The notes beneath the pieces were generated by a model. That model saw nothing but the letters and a program-made list of their open reading frames with translations, did not search any database and was not told the origin of the DNA. The position numbers and the translations under genes are program-made. A DNA stretch of 64,000 nt. It comes from an uncultured Bacteroidia bacterium (lineage in GTDB: Bacteria > Bacteroidota > Bacteroidia > NS11-12g > UBA955). Location: assembly GCA_943788195.1 (NCBI GenBank), contig CALSPH010000002.1:62001-126000 (forward strand), written 5' to 3'. Every line of letters starts with the position of its first letter. Position 1 is the first letter of the stretch. Below are positions 34,678-44,540 of the stretch, piece after piece.

Positions 34678-35454
34678 ATGTCTAATAACCCCCTTATAGA
34701 AATAGATAAAACTCAGTTGCCACAGCACATTGCGATTATAATGGATGGCAATGGAAGATGGGCTAAATCAAAAGGGAAATTACGTGTTTTTGGACATGAA
34801 GCTGGGGTTAAAACGGTGCGGAAAATAACTGAGTACGCTGCTAAATTAGGAATTAAACATCTTACCCTTTATACCTTTAGTACTGAGAATTGGGATCGAC
34901 CCAGTTTAGAAGTTCAAGCGCTGATGCGTTTACTTGTTCAGTCGATTCGAAAGGAAACTAAAACACTTCAAGAACAAAACATTTCGTTAAAGGCTATTGG
35001 GGATTTAAGCCAATTACCCAGCAAAGTAGCCAAAGAGCTTGATTCTGCGATTGAAGAAACCAAGGATAATACTCGAATGGAGTTGGTTTTGGCTCTATCC
35101 TACTCTTCCAAATGGGATTTGACCAATGCCATGAAAAGAATAGGAGAAAAAGTGGCACAAGGAGAGATTATTCCTGAAGATATCACATCAGATACCATAT
35201 CAAATCACCTTCAAACTGCCAACCTCCCTGACCCAGAACTAATGATAAGAACCAGTGGTGAGCACCGGCTTAGTAATTTTCTTTTGTGGGAATTAGCCTA
35301 TAGCGAATTTCATTTCTCTCCTGTTTACTGGCCAGATTTTGGAGAAGATCATTTTTACAAAGCTATTCTCGATTACCAAAACCGAAAGCGAAGATTTGGC
35401 AAAACAGACGAACAATTTATTGAAAAACCCGAAGTTAAAAATGCACATGCATAA
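34678..35454 (+). CDS. uppS: Isoprenyl transferase / undecaprenyl diphosphate synthase
   Basis: A 258-residue cis-prenyltransferase that builds undecaprenyl diphosphate, the lipid carrier for peptidoglycan and surface sugars. Signature segments: HIAIIMDGNGRWAKSKGK (catalytic Asp), RVFGHEAGVKTVRKI, LTLYTFSTENWDRP, and the C-terminal DPELMIRTSGEHRLSNFLLWELAYSEFHF. Start is the ATG at 34678. Its end overlaps the bamA start by 8-14 bases. Product supply from the mevalonate operon at 14905-18153 would feed this enzyme. Confidence 0.95.
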   Translation: MSNNPLIEIDKTQLPQHIAIIMDGNGRWAKSKGKLRVFGHEAGVKTVRKITEYAAKLGIKHLTLYTFSTENWDRPSLEVQALMRLLVQSIRKETKTLQEQNISLKAIGDLSQLPSKVAKELDSAIEETKDNTRMELVLALSYSSKWDLTNAMKRIGEKVAQGEIIPEDITSDTISNHLQTANLPDPELMIRTSGEHRLSNFLLWELAYSEFHFSPVYWPDFGEDHFYKAILDYQNRKRRFGKTDEQFIEKPEVKNAHA

Positions 35455-38038
35455 GCAAAGCAAATACATCATCATACTACTCTTATCTTTATTTGCTAAT
35501 CAAGCGATTCAAGGTCAAGATAGTAGTAAAACAACTTATTTCCCGTACAACTATAGTGAAGTTGGGTTCTATACCATTTACACCATCGATGTAACCGGTG
35601 CAAAGCACTTCAACCCACTTTTAGTAAAATTATACTCGAACCTGAGTATCAATCAAGAAATCAAGATTCCTGGCAAGGAAATTCCTAAAGCCATTGAGAA
35701 TTTATGGAAACAAGGATTGTTCAGTGATGTTAAAATAGCAATAGATACCATTATTGGCGACAAAGTAGCTCTGAATATCATTGTGAAAGAGCGAAACAAA
35801 CTCTCAGGATTTTACATTAATGGACTTGATCGATCAGAAGCCAGGTCTTTAAGAGAAGAGCTCCTGCTTAAAAAAGATATCATTATTACCAAAGAGCTAA
35901 AGGTTAGATCAGAGAATACCGTAAGGAATTATTTTCAAGAGAAAGGGTATTATGATGTTTCAGTAGACATTAAGGAGTACAAAGACACGGTTGCCAATTA
36001 TAACTATATGCGGATATTTGTCAATAAAGGCAAACGGGTAAAAATAGAAAAAATAAATTTTCATGGAAACCAACAAATTACCAGTAGAGAGCTGCGTAAA
36101 GCCATGAAAAAAACAAAACAGTTGCATAAAAAGATTAACATCTTTGCTTCTTCAAAATTCATTTCAGACGAATTTGAAAATGATAAGAAAAACCTCATGG
36201 TACAATACTCTGATGGAGGTTACAGAGATGCATATATCGTTACAGATAGTATTCGAAAGTCAAAACCCAATCGGATTGTATTGGATATCTTCTTGCACGA
36301 AGGGCAAAAATATTATTATCGAAATATCAACTTTATTGGTAATTCAAAGTATCGAACCGGTGTGTTGGATACGGTCCTTGCAATTAAAAAAGGAGATGTA
36401 TATAATCCATCTTTACTAAGTGAACGTTTGTATTACAGTCCTTCTGGGTATGATATTTCCAGCATCTATATGGATGACGGTTATTTGTTTTTTAATGTTA
36501 CCCCAATGGAGGTAGCTGTTGAAGGAGACAGTATCGATATTGACATACGAATTAGTGAAGGAAAGAGAGCATACGTAAACAAAGTGGAAGTGATTGGTAA
36601 TACCAAAACGTCTGATTTCGTAATACTCAGAGAATTAAGAACCGTGCCAGGTAATAAGTTTTCTCGGACAGATATTCAGCGTTCTATCCAAGAGATTAAT
36701 CGTTTGGGTTATTTTGACCCAGAAGGCATTGGTGTTGAGCCAAAACCGAATGCAAATACAGGAACCGTTGACATTACCTATACGGTTACAGAAAAACCAA
36801 GTGATCAGATAGAGTTATCTGGTGGCTGGGGTGGTAACGGTGGATACAATCCAAGTACTGGCCAGTTTAACAGTGGTATTGTAGGTACTTTGGGACTTTC
36901 CTTAACCAATTTCTCAACGCGTAAACTATTGCATAAAAACAAACCCGGTAACGCATGGGACCCTTTACCTGCTGGTGATGGACAACGGCTTACATTGAGA
37001 GCTCAAAGTAATGGTATCTCATTTCAGACCTATACTTTTTCGTTTTCTGAACCTTGGATGGGTGGTAAAAAACCAAATTCATTTAGCTTTTCAGCAAATC
37101 ATTCAATTAATAACTGGGGTGCATTCTCAAATACAAGTCAAAAGTTTTCTACCACTAACCTATCGGTGGGACTTGGTAAAAGGTTAAAATGGCCAGATGA
37201 TTTCTTCTCACTCAATGTTGGATTGTCTTACATTCGATATAACTTAGATAATTTTAGTTTCGGTATACCTAACTTTATAGAAAACGGAAATTCCAATGCC
37301 ATCGAGTTAAGATTGGGGCTAGGTCGCTATAGTACTGATGATCAAATATTCCCAACCACAGGAAGTTCCATTGATGTTTCATTGCAGGCTACTCCACCAA
37401 TATCACTTTTATCTGGAAAGGATTATACCACATTAGACCCTGCTGCGAAATTCAAATGGATTGAGTATCACAAATGGAAATTCAATGCAGCCCACTATTC
37501 AACCTTAAAGAAAAACCTAGTATTAGCAAGTTCGGTTCGGTTTGGTTTGGTAGGCTCATATAACGATGACTTGGGAATCACTGGTTTCGAACGATTCTGG
37601 GTGGGAGGAAACGCCTTACAAGGTTTTAATTTGGCAGGTAGAGAATTCATTTCTCAGCGAGGATATGGATCTAATGCACAAGGAATGATCTCTGAAAATG
37701 CGATTAGTAATGAATTCCCAAATACACGAACAGGAGATTTAGGTTCTACAATATATAATCGTTTTACAATGGAATTGCGTTATGCAATCTCTAAAGGTCA
37801 AAGTGCAACCATTTATCCTTTGGTCTTTTTCGAAGCTGGGAACGCATGGATAAATCCAAGAAACTTTAACCCGTTTGAACTTAAAAAATCAGTTGGAGCA
37901 GGTGTGCGATTCTTTCTACCTATGTTTGGTTTAATTGGAATTGATTATGGATATGGTCTTGATATCAACTCCATCAATCCGAGCCTTACCAATGGTCAAA
38001 AAGGATATGTACACTTCTTCCTAGGGCCACAATTCTAA
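35441..38038 (+). CDS. bamA: BamA, outer-membrane protein assembly factor
   Basis: Omp85-family central component of the beta-barrel assembly machine. About 865 residues from the ATG at 35441 (or 863 from 35447), either of which opens the signal peptide (KYIIILLLSLFANQAIQGQ); the upstream frame is open but lies within uppS. Five POTRA domains (about 40-470; for example VKIEKINFHGNQQITSRELRKAM and AYVNKVEVIGNTKTSDFVILREL) precede the C-terminal barrel, which carries the Omp85 loop motif as GFERFWVGGNALQGFNLAGREF and ends in an aromatic C-terminal strand (FFLGPQF). It overlaps uppS, so the two envelope genes are coupled. Confidence 0.95.
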   Translation: MHMHKQSKYIIILLLSLFANQAIQGQDSSKTTYFPYNYSEVGFYTIYTIDVTGAKHFNPLLVKLYSNLSINQEIKIPGKEIPKAIENLWKQGLFSDVKIAIDTIIGDKVALNIIVKERNKLSGFYINGLDRSEARSLREELLLKKDIIITKELKVRSENTVRNYFQEKGYYDVSVDIKEYKDTVANYNYMRIFVNKGKRVKIEKINFHGNQQITSRELRKAMKKTKQLHKKINIFASSKFISDEFENDKKNLMVQYSDGGYRDAYIVTDSIRKSKPNRIVLDIFLHEGQKYYYRNINFIGNSKYRTGVLDTVLAIKKGDVYNPSLLSERLYYSPSGYDISSIYMDDGYLFFNVTPMEVAVEGDSIDIDIRISEGKRAYVNKVEVIGNTKTSDFVILRELRTVPGNKFSRTDIQRSIQEINRLGYFDPEGIGVEPKPNANTGTVDITYTVTEKPSDQIELSGGWGGNGGYNPSTGQFNSGIVGTLGLSLTNFSTRKLLHKNKPGNAWDPLPAGDGQRLTLRAQSNGISFQTYTFSFSEPWMGGKKPNSFSFSANHSINNWGAFSNTSQKFSTTNLSVGLGKRLKWPDDFFSLNVGLSYIRYNLDNFSFGIPNFIENGNSNAIELRLGLGRYSTDDQIFPTTGSSIDVSLQATPPISLLSGKDYTTLDPAAKFKWIEYHKWKFNAAHYSTLKKNLVLASSVRFGLVGSYNDDLGITGFERFWVGGNALQGFNLAGREFISQRGYGSNAQGMISENAISNEFPNTRTGDLGSTIYNRFTMELRYAISKGQSATIYPLVFFEAGNAWINPRNFNPFELKKSVGAGVRFFLPMFGLIGIDYGYGLDINSINPSLTNGQKGYVHFFLGPQF

Positions 38039-38047
38039 GATATATTT

Positions 38048-38884
38048 ATGAGTATAAAAGCAATGGATATGAATGCCATAAAACAACTAATAGAACAGGC
38101 TTGGGAAGATCGAAGCCTAATAAATAATCCACAAACTATTCAAGCAATTGAAACGGTTATAGAGGAATTGGATAAAGGCCGTTTACGCGTTGCCGAACCC
38201 AATGGAGAAAACTGGAAAGTGAATGATTGGGTTAAAAAAGCAGTCATCCTCTATTTTCCAACCCGTGAAATGGAAACACTTCATGCAGGTCCAATGGAAT
38301 TTCATGATAAAATGAAATTAAAATCCAATTATAAAGAATTGGGAATTCGAGTAGTTCCGCATGCTGTTGCAAGATACGGAGCTTACATCAGTGCTGGTGT
38401 TATTCTTATGCCATCCTACGTAAATATTGGAGCATTTGTTGATGAAGGCACAATGGTGGACACATGGGCAACAGTTGGATCTTGTGCGCAAATTGGTAAA
38501 AACGTTCACTTAAGTGGTGGTGTTGGAATTGGTGGAGTACTAGAACCTGTTCAAGCAGCACCCGTAATCATTGAAGACAATTGTTTTATTGGCAGCAGAT
38601 GTATTGTCGTTGAGGGCGTACACATTAAAAAAGGTGCAGTTCTGGGAGCGGGTGTTACACTTACCCTAAGCACCAAGATTATTGATATAACCGGAGCAGA
38701 ACCTGTGGAATACAAGGGCGTGGTTCCTGAAAATTGTGTGGTTATACCAGGCAGTCTTCCAAAGGCATTCCCTTCTGGAACGTATCAAGTACCCTGTGCA
38801 TTAATTATTGGCAAAAGGAAAGAAAGCACCAATAAGAAAACATCATTGAATGAGGCGTTAAGGGAATATCAAGTATCAGTTTAG
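38048..38884 (+). CDS. dapD: 2,3,4,5-tetrahydropyridine-2,6-dicarboxylate N-succinyltransferase
   Basis: Succinylates tetrahydrodipicolinate in lysine and diaminopimelate synthesis. The 278-residue protein has an N-terminal helical domain (IKQLIEQAWEDR), RVVPHAVARYGAYI, then the left-handed beta-helix of hexapeptide repeats (about 105-210, VLMPSYVNIGAFVDEGTMVDTWATVGS and HLSGGVGIGGVLEPVQAAPVIIEDNCFIGS). The ATG at 38048 is used; ATG at 38066 would also give a normal length. It lies 9 bases after bamA and its TAG abuts the glycosyltransferase ATG. Confidence 0.95.
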   Translation: MSIKAMDMNAIKQLIEQAWEDRSLINNPQTIQAIETVIEELDKGRLRVAEPNGENWKVNDWVKKAVILYFPTREMETLHAGPMEFHDKMKLKSNYKELGIRVVPHAVARYGAYISAGVILMPSYVNIGAFVDEGTMVDTWATVGSCAQIGKNVHLSGGVGIGGVLEPVQAAPVIIEDNCFIGSRCIVVEGVHIKKGAVLGAGVTLTLSTKIIDITGAEPVEYKGVVPENCVVIPGSLPKAFPSGTYQVPCALIIGKRKESTNKKTSLNEALREYQVSV

Positions 38885-39955
38885 ATGAAAATTGCTTTTG
38901 ATGCAAAGCGGGCCTTCTTTAATAACAGTGGCTTAGGCAATTATAGCAGAGGTGTAATAGAAAGTTTAAGTACCTATTACCCAAATCAAGAAATACATTT
39001 ATTTAGTCCTGATGGGAAAAACAAAATTTCAGGCGATTTTTCAGCAAAACATCCAACGCATTTTTTTACAGGTACTTTAAAAAACATTAAGCGAATTAAA
39101 TCATCCGCTAAATTGGCGAGCTCTTTAGGTATAGATGTATTTCACGGCTTGAGTAATGAAATACCAAGCGGATTAAAACCAAAGAAGATTAAGGCTGTAG
39201 TAACTATACATGATCTCATCTTTTTGAAGTTGCCCCAATATTACAAAAACATTGATCGCAAAATTTATAAAGCAAAAACACAGTATGCTATTGACAATTC
39301 AGACCTTATAATCACTACCAGTAAACAAACTAAAACAGATATCGAAGAGCTTTTTGGCGCTGGAAACAAGTGCAAGACCATATATCAACATGTTTCTCAG
39401 TTCAATACTTCCACTGCAAAACCAGTTAGGGAAAATAATTATTTGCTTTATATAAGTAGTTTCGAACAAAGAAAGAATCATCGAACACTATTCGAATCAT
39501 TTCAAAAAATTACATCTCAAACTGATGTTAATTTGATTTGTGTTGGCAGGCCCAGAGAAACCTTCCATGATTTACAAGCCTTAATTACGAAATTAAATTT
39601 AGGTGATCGTATTAAACTCATATCTGATGCGAGTTCAGAACAATTGCACGACTACTTATCAGGTTGTTCAGGTTTTATTTATCCCAGTTTATATGAAGGT
39701 TTCGGCATCCCATTGCTAGAAGCGATGTTGCACGGAGTCCCCTGCGCATGTAGCTCAATTCCTGTTTTTAAAGAAATTGCAGCGCCAGGTACTTTATTCT
39801 TTGACCCTAAATCCACAATTGGAATTTCAAAGGCCATACTCGAACTAAGTAAAAACAGTATGGAAAACCGATTTATTAATACTGCTCATCTGAATAAATT
39901 CTCTGCTCATTCTCATGCCAAATCCCTTATGGACAGCTACATAGAACTACTTTAA
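38885..39955 (+). CDS. Family 4-like (GT-B) glycosyltransferase
   Basis: A 356-residue GT-B enzyme resembling mannosyltransferases of GT4. The N-terminal half starts KIAFDAKRAFFNNSGLGNYSRGVIES (acceptor domain). The C-terminal donor domain has YLLYISSFEQRKNHRTLFESF, the nucleotide-sugar motif SLYEGFGIPLLEAM (about residues 264-277, E-x7-E pattern) and GVPCACSS. Its start directly follows the dapD stop with no gap. The substrate cannot be told; it is likely part of surface glycan synthesis. Confidence 0.87.
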   Translation: MKIAFDAKRAFFNNSGLGNYSRGVIESLSTYYPNQEIHLFSPDGKNKISGDFSAKHPTHFFTGTLKNIKRIKSSAKLASSLGIDVFHGLSNEIPSGLKPKKIKAVVTIHDLIFLKLPQYYKNIDRKIYKAKTQYAIDNSDLIITTSKQTKTDIEELFGAGNKCKTIYQHVSQFNTSTAKPVRENNYLLYISSFEQRKNHRTLFESFQKITSQTDVNLICVGRPRETFHDLQALITKLNLGDRIKLISDASSEQLHDYLSGCSGFIYPSLYEGFGIPLLEAMLHGVPCACSSIPVFKEIAAPGTLFFDPKSTIGISKAILELSKNSMENRFINTAHLNKFSAHSHAKSLMDSYIELL

Positions 39956-40030
39956 GGCGTCATTTAAACAGTCGTCTTAAAAATCTTGATAAAAAGTTGG
40001 TTTAAAATTTCGCCAGAACAATTTTATCGA

Positions 40031-40038
40031 TAACTTTG
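40031..40038 (+). promoter_or_regulatory. Predicted -7 element of the cytochrome oxidase operon
   Basis: TAACTTTG matches TAnnTTTG, 46 bases before the coxB ATG at 40085. The stretch 39956-40030 contains a weak hairpin (AAGGCG/CGTCTT) after the glycosyltransferase but nothing else. Confidence 0.5.
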
Positions 40039-40084
40039 CCCAATTCTTAGAAACTCAAATAAAAGTCATTTGTTTAATTATAAA

Positions 40085-41590
40085 ATGAAAAAAACGTTTA
40101 AACTACTTGCAGGAATATTGGGATTAATATCTCTATTTGGACTGCTTCATCAAACCGATTTCAGTTTAGTTCAGTTAGCCGCTTCCGAGCCCAGTGCTGC
40201 AGAAACAGCTACACAAAGTTCAATAAATTGGCTCTTAATCATCGTTAGTATCCTTATTGGGGGGATCATTGTCCTCATTTTTGATATAACAAATCTAACA
40301 ACCCGAGTAACCGGAAAGAATATATTAGATTGGAACAAATTAAATGCGTGGCTTTGCTTGGTATTTTTAATTTTAGGAATGGGTGCAGCTTTTTGGGAGT
40401 TCTTTTACCATGGTAAGTACGTTATTACAGAAAAAGCAACGGCACATGCTGAGAACATGAATATGATGTTTAATGCAACCCTCTTTTTTACCGGGATTGT
40501 ATTTGTTATTGTACAAGTTCTTTTATTTTACTTCTTGTTTAAATATCGGACGAAAGAAGGCAGAAAAGCAACGTATTATTCACACAACAATAAATTAGAA
40601 ATAGTGTGGACAGCAATACCATTCGTTACAATGGCTGTTCTTGTTTTAATGGGGATGAAGACATGGTCTAACATTACAAAAAAGTCTTCAGATAATCCAA
40701 AAGAAATAGAAATTTACGCATATCAATTTGGTTGGAATGCGAGATACTCAGGCGCAGATAATATATTTGGAGAAGCAAGTTTTAATTATATCAGTGGAAC
40801 GAACCCTTTAGGTTTGCCAGTTGACGCAGAAATTGATGCCTTGATTGTATCGTTGACTAAGGAATTGAATGGTGACACCATTGAAGTCAATGGAGAGCCT
40901 CGGATTATACCTGGATTATATACTCAAGTAAAAGACTCCATTTTCAACCTGTATCATCAATCACTTCTTGAAGAAGCTTCAGGAATTGGACTTACGTATA
41001 CCGAAGATAAAAGAAACGCTTTACAAAAGAAAATAGAATCCATTGAGAGCGGAGCAGCAATGGCTGACTTAGAAGCAGCTATTTATAGAAAAGAGAAACA
41101 AATTCAACGCATTGCTCAGATTCGTTCTGCACCTAGCGCAAAAGAAACCATATTTAATGGTTCTACGTATGATGATGTAATTTCAAACGAAATTCATTTA
41201 GTAAAAGGAGAGGAAGTGATCTTCTTGTTTAGAGCGCGTGATGTGATCCATTCAGCATGGATGCCTCATTTTAAAGTTCAAATGAACGTGGTTCCAGGGA
41301 TGCAAACTCGATTTAGGTTTACACCGATTAAAACTACCGCGGAAGCCAGAGTAGAACGAGGAAATGAAGAATACGATTATTACATGTTTTGCAATAAAGT
41401 ATGTGGTTCTGCCCATTACAATATGAAAATCAAAGTGGTTGTAGAAACCCAAGCAGAATTTGACGAATGGATGAAGACACAAAAACCTGCATTTGCCAAG
41501 GTGAATGAAAATGAAGTGCAATTGGAAGAAGTTGCACCGGAAGCGTCTGACAGCGCAAAAATAGAAAACAAAGAATTAGCTTTAAAATAA
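40085..41590 (+). CDS. coxB: Cytochrome c oxidase subunit II
   Basis: A 501-residue subunit II with five hydrophobic segments: a signal-like N-terminus (about 5-20), then about 48-68, 84-108, 128-153 and 172-192. The CuA domain follows, with H389 (DVIHSAW), C436, C440, H444 and M447 (FCNKVCGSAHYNM). Two features are unusual against the mitochondrial type: an insertion of roughly 120 residues (about 235-360, charged and partly helical) inside the CuA domain, and Lys at 438 where the canonical CxExC loop has Glu. Start ATG 40085 gives the signal sequence; TTG at 40070 is in frame five codons upstream. First gene of the oxidase locus. Confidence 0.95.
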   Translation: MKKTFKLLAGILGLISLFGLLHQTDFSLVQLAASEPSAAETATQSSINWLLIIVSILIGGIIVLIFDITNLTTRVTGKNILDWNKLNAWLCLVFLILGMGAAFWEFFYHGKYVITEKATAHAENMNMMFNATLFFTGIVFVIVQVLLFYFLFKYRTKEGRKATYYSHNNKLEIVWTAIPFVTMAVLVLMGMKTWSNITKKSSDNPKEIEIYAYQFGWNARYSGADNIFGEASFNYISGTNPLGLPVDAEIDALIVSLTKELNGDTIEVNGEPRIIPGLYTQVKDSIFNLYHQSLLEEASGIGLTYTEDKRNALQKKIESIESGAAMADLEAAIYRKEKQIQRIAQIRSAPSAKETIFNGSTYDDVISNEIHLVKGEEVIFLFRARDVIHSAWMPHFKVQMNVVPGMQTRFRFTPIKTTAEARVERGNEEYDYYMFCNKVCGSAHYNMKIKVVVETQAEFDEWMKTQKPAFAKVNENEVQLEEVAPEASDSAKIENKELALK

Positions 41591-41612
41591 TTATTCCTTA
41601 TAAAATAATAAG

Positions 41613-43511
41613 ATGAGTACAGCAGCACACGCAGATCACGGGTCTCACGGAGATCACCATCACAAAGAAACGTTTATTTCCAAGTACGTCTTTAGTATGG
41701 ACCACAAAATGATTGCCCGTCAATTTTTGATAACGGGAATTATAATGGGTTGTATTGGTGTTTTCCTTTCCGTTCTTTTTAGATTACAATTGGCATGGCC
41801 TGAAACACAATTTGGTATCCTAAAAATGTTTTTGGGTTCATTTGCCGCTGATGGTGTTTTAAGTCCAGAATATTACATGGCTCTAGTTACCATTCATGGA
41901 ACAATCATGGTATTCTATGTGCTAACCGCTGGGTTAAGTGGAACTTTTAGTAATTTACTTATACCATTACAGTGCGGATCTAGAGATATGGCATCGCCTT
42001 TTATGAATATGCTTTCTTATTGGTTCTTTTTCTTATCGAGTGTCGTATTGCTTTCATCATTCTTCGTCTCCACTGGACCTGCTTCAGCTGGTTGGACCGT
42101 CTATCCTCCCCTTTCTGCCTTGCCTAAGGCAGTACCTGGGTCAGGTTTAGGAATGACACTTTGGTTAACCGCAATTGCATTATTTATTGTTTCAGCTCTT
42201 TTAGGTGGAATAAACTATATCAGTACGGTATTAAACATGCGAACCAAAGGGATGTCAATGAACAGACTGCCTTTAACGATATGGGCTTTTCTTTTGACTG
42301 CAATATTAGGATTGCTGTCTTTCCCAGTATTACTTGGTGCAGCATTGCTCTTGATTTTTGATCGAAGCTTTGGTACTAGTTTTTATTTATCTGACATATG
42401 GTTGCCTGGCGAAGGCGCTTATGCCAACGTTGGTGGTTCACCTATTTTATATCAACATTTATTCTGGTTCCTAGGACACCCTGAGGTTTATATTATTATT
42501 ATGCCTGCTTTAGGGATCACCTCTGAGGTGATTGCCACCAATGCGAGAAAGCCTATCTTTGGATATACAGCCATGATTATTTCATTGATTGGTATTGCTG
42601 TGCTTTCTTTCCTAGTTTGGGGCCACCATATGTTTATCACAGGAATGAACCCCTTCCTGGGTACAATGTTTATGTTCATCACATTGATCATTGCCGTACC
42701 ATCCGCAGTAAAAACCTTTAACTATTTAGCAACACTTTGGCGCGGTAATCTGAAATTTACCCCTGGAATGATGTTTGCCATTGGATTGGTATCATTCTTT
42801 GTGTCAGGTGGATTAACTGGTTTATTTTTAGCCAATGCCGCCCTAGATATAGCAATGCACGATACCTATTTTGTTGTGGCTCATTTCCATTTAGTAATGG
42901 GTAGTTCCGCAATATTTGGAATGTTCGCAGGAATATATCATTGGTACCCAAGAATGTTCGGCAGAAGATTAAACGAATCCTTAGGTCATTTGCATTTCTG
43001 GTTAACTTTTGTTTCTGCTTACTTGGTATTTTTTCCTATGCATTTCATGGGTTTAGCAGGCGTACCAAGAAGGTATTATATGTTTACCGTAATACCAGAA
43101 TTTGAAATTTGGGCAGACGTTAACGTTATGATTACCATTGCAGCTATTGTGGGTTCTGTTGCACAGATTATTTTCTTATGGAATTTCTTCTCTAACATAT
43201 TTAGAGGTGAAAAGTCAGAACAAAATCCTTGGAAATCAAATACACTTGAATGGACTGCACCATTGGAAGGAATCCACGGAAATTGGCCAGGAGCAATACC
43301 TACAGTATATAGAGGAGCTTATGAATATAGCAGACCAGATCGCGAAGAAGATTACTATCCGCAACATATTCCGGGAGATGATGATGGCGTATACCATCCA
43401 GAATCTGAGCAAAAAGCAACGATTCGAAAAGAGACCGTAGAAGTCTCGAAAGACAAAGAAATAGTATACTTCACAGCACTGAGAAGCATATTTGGTCTCA
43501 ATAAAGGTTAA
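41613..43511 (+). CDS. coxA: Cytochrome c oxidase subunit I
   Basis: A 632-residue heme-copper oxidase catalytic subunit. Low-spin heme ligand H is in VTIHGTIMVFY; the CuB and heme a3 ligands are in the GHPEVYIIIMPALG, VWGHHMFITGMN and HDTYFVVAHFHLVMGS segments. The GHPEV form with the proton-channel glutamate marks an A1-type oxidase. Twelve or more membrane helices are visible, and the C-terminal tail after about 560 is soluble. It follows coxB by 22 bases, and its TAA abuts the heme A synthase ATG. Confidence 0.96.
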   Translation: MSTAAHADHGSHGDHHHKETFISKYVFSMDHKMIARQFLITGIIMGCIGVFLSVLFRLQLAWPETQFGILKMFLGSFAADGVLSPEYYMALVTIHGTIMVFYVLTAGLSGTFSNLLIPLQCGSRDMASPFMNMLSYWFFFLSSVVLLSSFFVSTGPASAGWTVYPPLSALPKAVPGSGLGMTLWLTAIALFIVSALLGGINYISTVLNMRTKGMSMNRLPLTIWAFLLTAILGLLSFPVLLGAALLLIFDRSFGTSFYLSDIWLPGEGAYANVGGSPILYQHLFWFLGHPEVYIIIMPALGITSEVIATNARKPIFGYTAMIISLIGIAVLSFLVWGHHMFITGMNPFLGTMFMFITLIIAVPSAVKTFNYLATLWRGNLKFTPGMMFAIGLVSFFVSGGLTGLFLANAALDIAMHDTYFVVAHFHLVMGSSAIFGMFAGIYHWYPRMFGRRLNESLGHLHFWLTFVSAYLVFFPMHFMGLAGVPRRYYMFTVIPEFEIWADVNVMITIAAIVGSVAQIIFLWNFFSNIFRGEKSEQNPWKSNTLEWTAPLEGIHGNWPGAIPTVYRGAYEYSRPDREEDYYPQHIPGDDDGVYHPESEQKATIRKETVEVSKDKEIVYFTALRSIFGLNKG

Positions 43512-44540
43512 ATGGTTTTTACACCACAATTTTATAGAAAAGCAGGTTGGTTAACCTGCTTTTCTATTTTTCTATTGGTATTGGCTGGTGGTATTGTGAG
43601 AGCCACTGGCTCAGGAATGGGTTGTCCGGATTGGCCAACATGTTTCGGCACATATATTCCTCCTACCCATGAAAATCAACTTCCCGAGAATTACCAAGAT
43701 ATCTTTTTACAAAAGAGATTGGCTAAAATAGATCGATATGTCAAAACCCTTAACGCATTTGGCTTAACCAAACAAGCGGATAAAATTGCCAATGATCAAA
43801 GCATAAGAGAAGCAGAAAAGTTTTCCGTAGTAACTACTTGGATTGAGGCCATAAATCGATACTTGGGAGCTTTAACAGGATTGTTTGCCCTTACAGCGCT
43901 GCTAAGCGCAATCCAGTTTATTCGAAAAAAACCTTCCATATTTATATTTACCTTATTGGGCGTAATTGCTGTGGTTATAAATGCTTGGATGGGCAGCGTT
44001 GTAGTTGCTACCAATTTAATGCAAGGGCCAATCACCATTCATTATTTAGCTGCTTTTATTGCAGCAGGATTGTTTATGTGGCCTGCTACCAATCATCTAT
44101 CAAAAGAAGAAAACGTTTCAAGTAAAGTAAAAACAGCACTATTGGTTTTATTTGGAATAATCATTCTGCAAAGTATTACGGGCACTTGGAGCAGAGAAAC
44201 AGTAGATTCCATTGCCAAGAGCAATCAGTTAACCGATGCATCCAATCATCTTAATTTGACTGCGATGGGATTTATGTTTGTAATCCATCGGTATCTATCT
44301 TTGGTTGTAATAGGCATGGGTTTTTATCTTTATCGCAATACGCTTGTACGTGCATTTCAAAAGTGGATTCGTGCTTTTTTGATTATCGCCTTTGCTCAAG
44401 TATTGGCAGGCAGTATAAATATTCTGTTTGTTCTACCTCCTTTTGCACAGGCTTTCCATATTTTTGCTGGTGGAATCCTGCTTGGTATCTCAATGTATCT
44501 GGCATTTAAATCAATAAAGAGAACCGAAATTGCAAGTTAA
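43512..44540 (+). CDS. ctaA: Heme A synthase, COX15/CtaA family
   Basis: Oxidises the methyl group of heme O to give heme A for the oxidase. The 342-residue membrane protein begins with a helix (GWLTCFSIFLLVLAGGIVRATGSGMGCPDWPTC) carrying the conserved RATGSGMGCPDWP block. Histidines at HYLAAF, IHRYLSLV and FHIFAG fit the heme ligands. About eight helices. Its first codon follows the coxA stop with no gap and its end overlaps the TTG start of the heme O synthase gene by 11 bases. Confidence 0.93.
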   Translation: MVFTPQFYRKAGWLTCFSIFLLVLAGGIVRATGSGMGCPDWPTCFGTYIPPTHENQLPENYQDIFLQKRLAKIDRYVKTLNAFGLTKQADKIANDQSIREAEKFSVVTTWIEAINRYLGALTGLFALTALLSAIQFIRKKPSIFIFTLLGVIAVVINAWMGSVVVATNLMQGPITIHYLAAFIAAGLFMWPATNHLSKEENVSSKVKTALLVLFGIIILQSITGTWSRETVDSIAKSNQLTDASNHLNLTAMGFMFVIHRYLSLVVIGMGFYLYRNTLVRAFQKWIRAFLIIAFAQVLAGSINILFVLPPFAQAFHIFAGGILLGISMYLAFKSIKRTEIAS

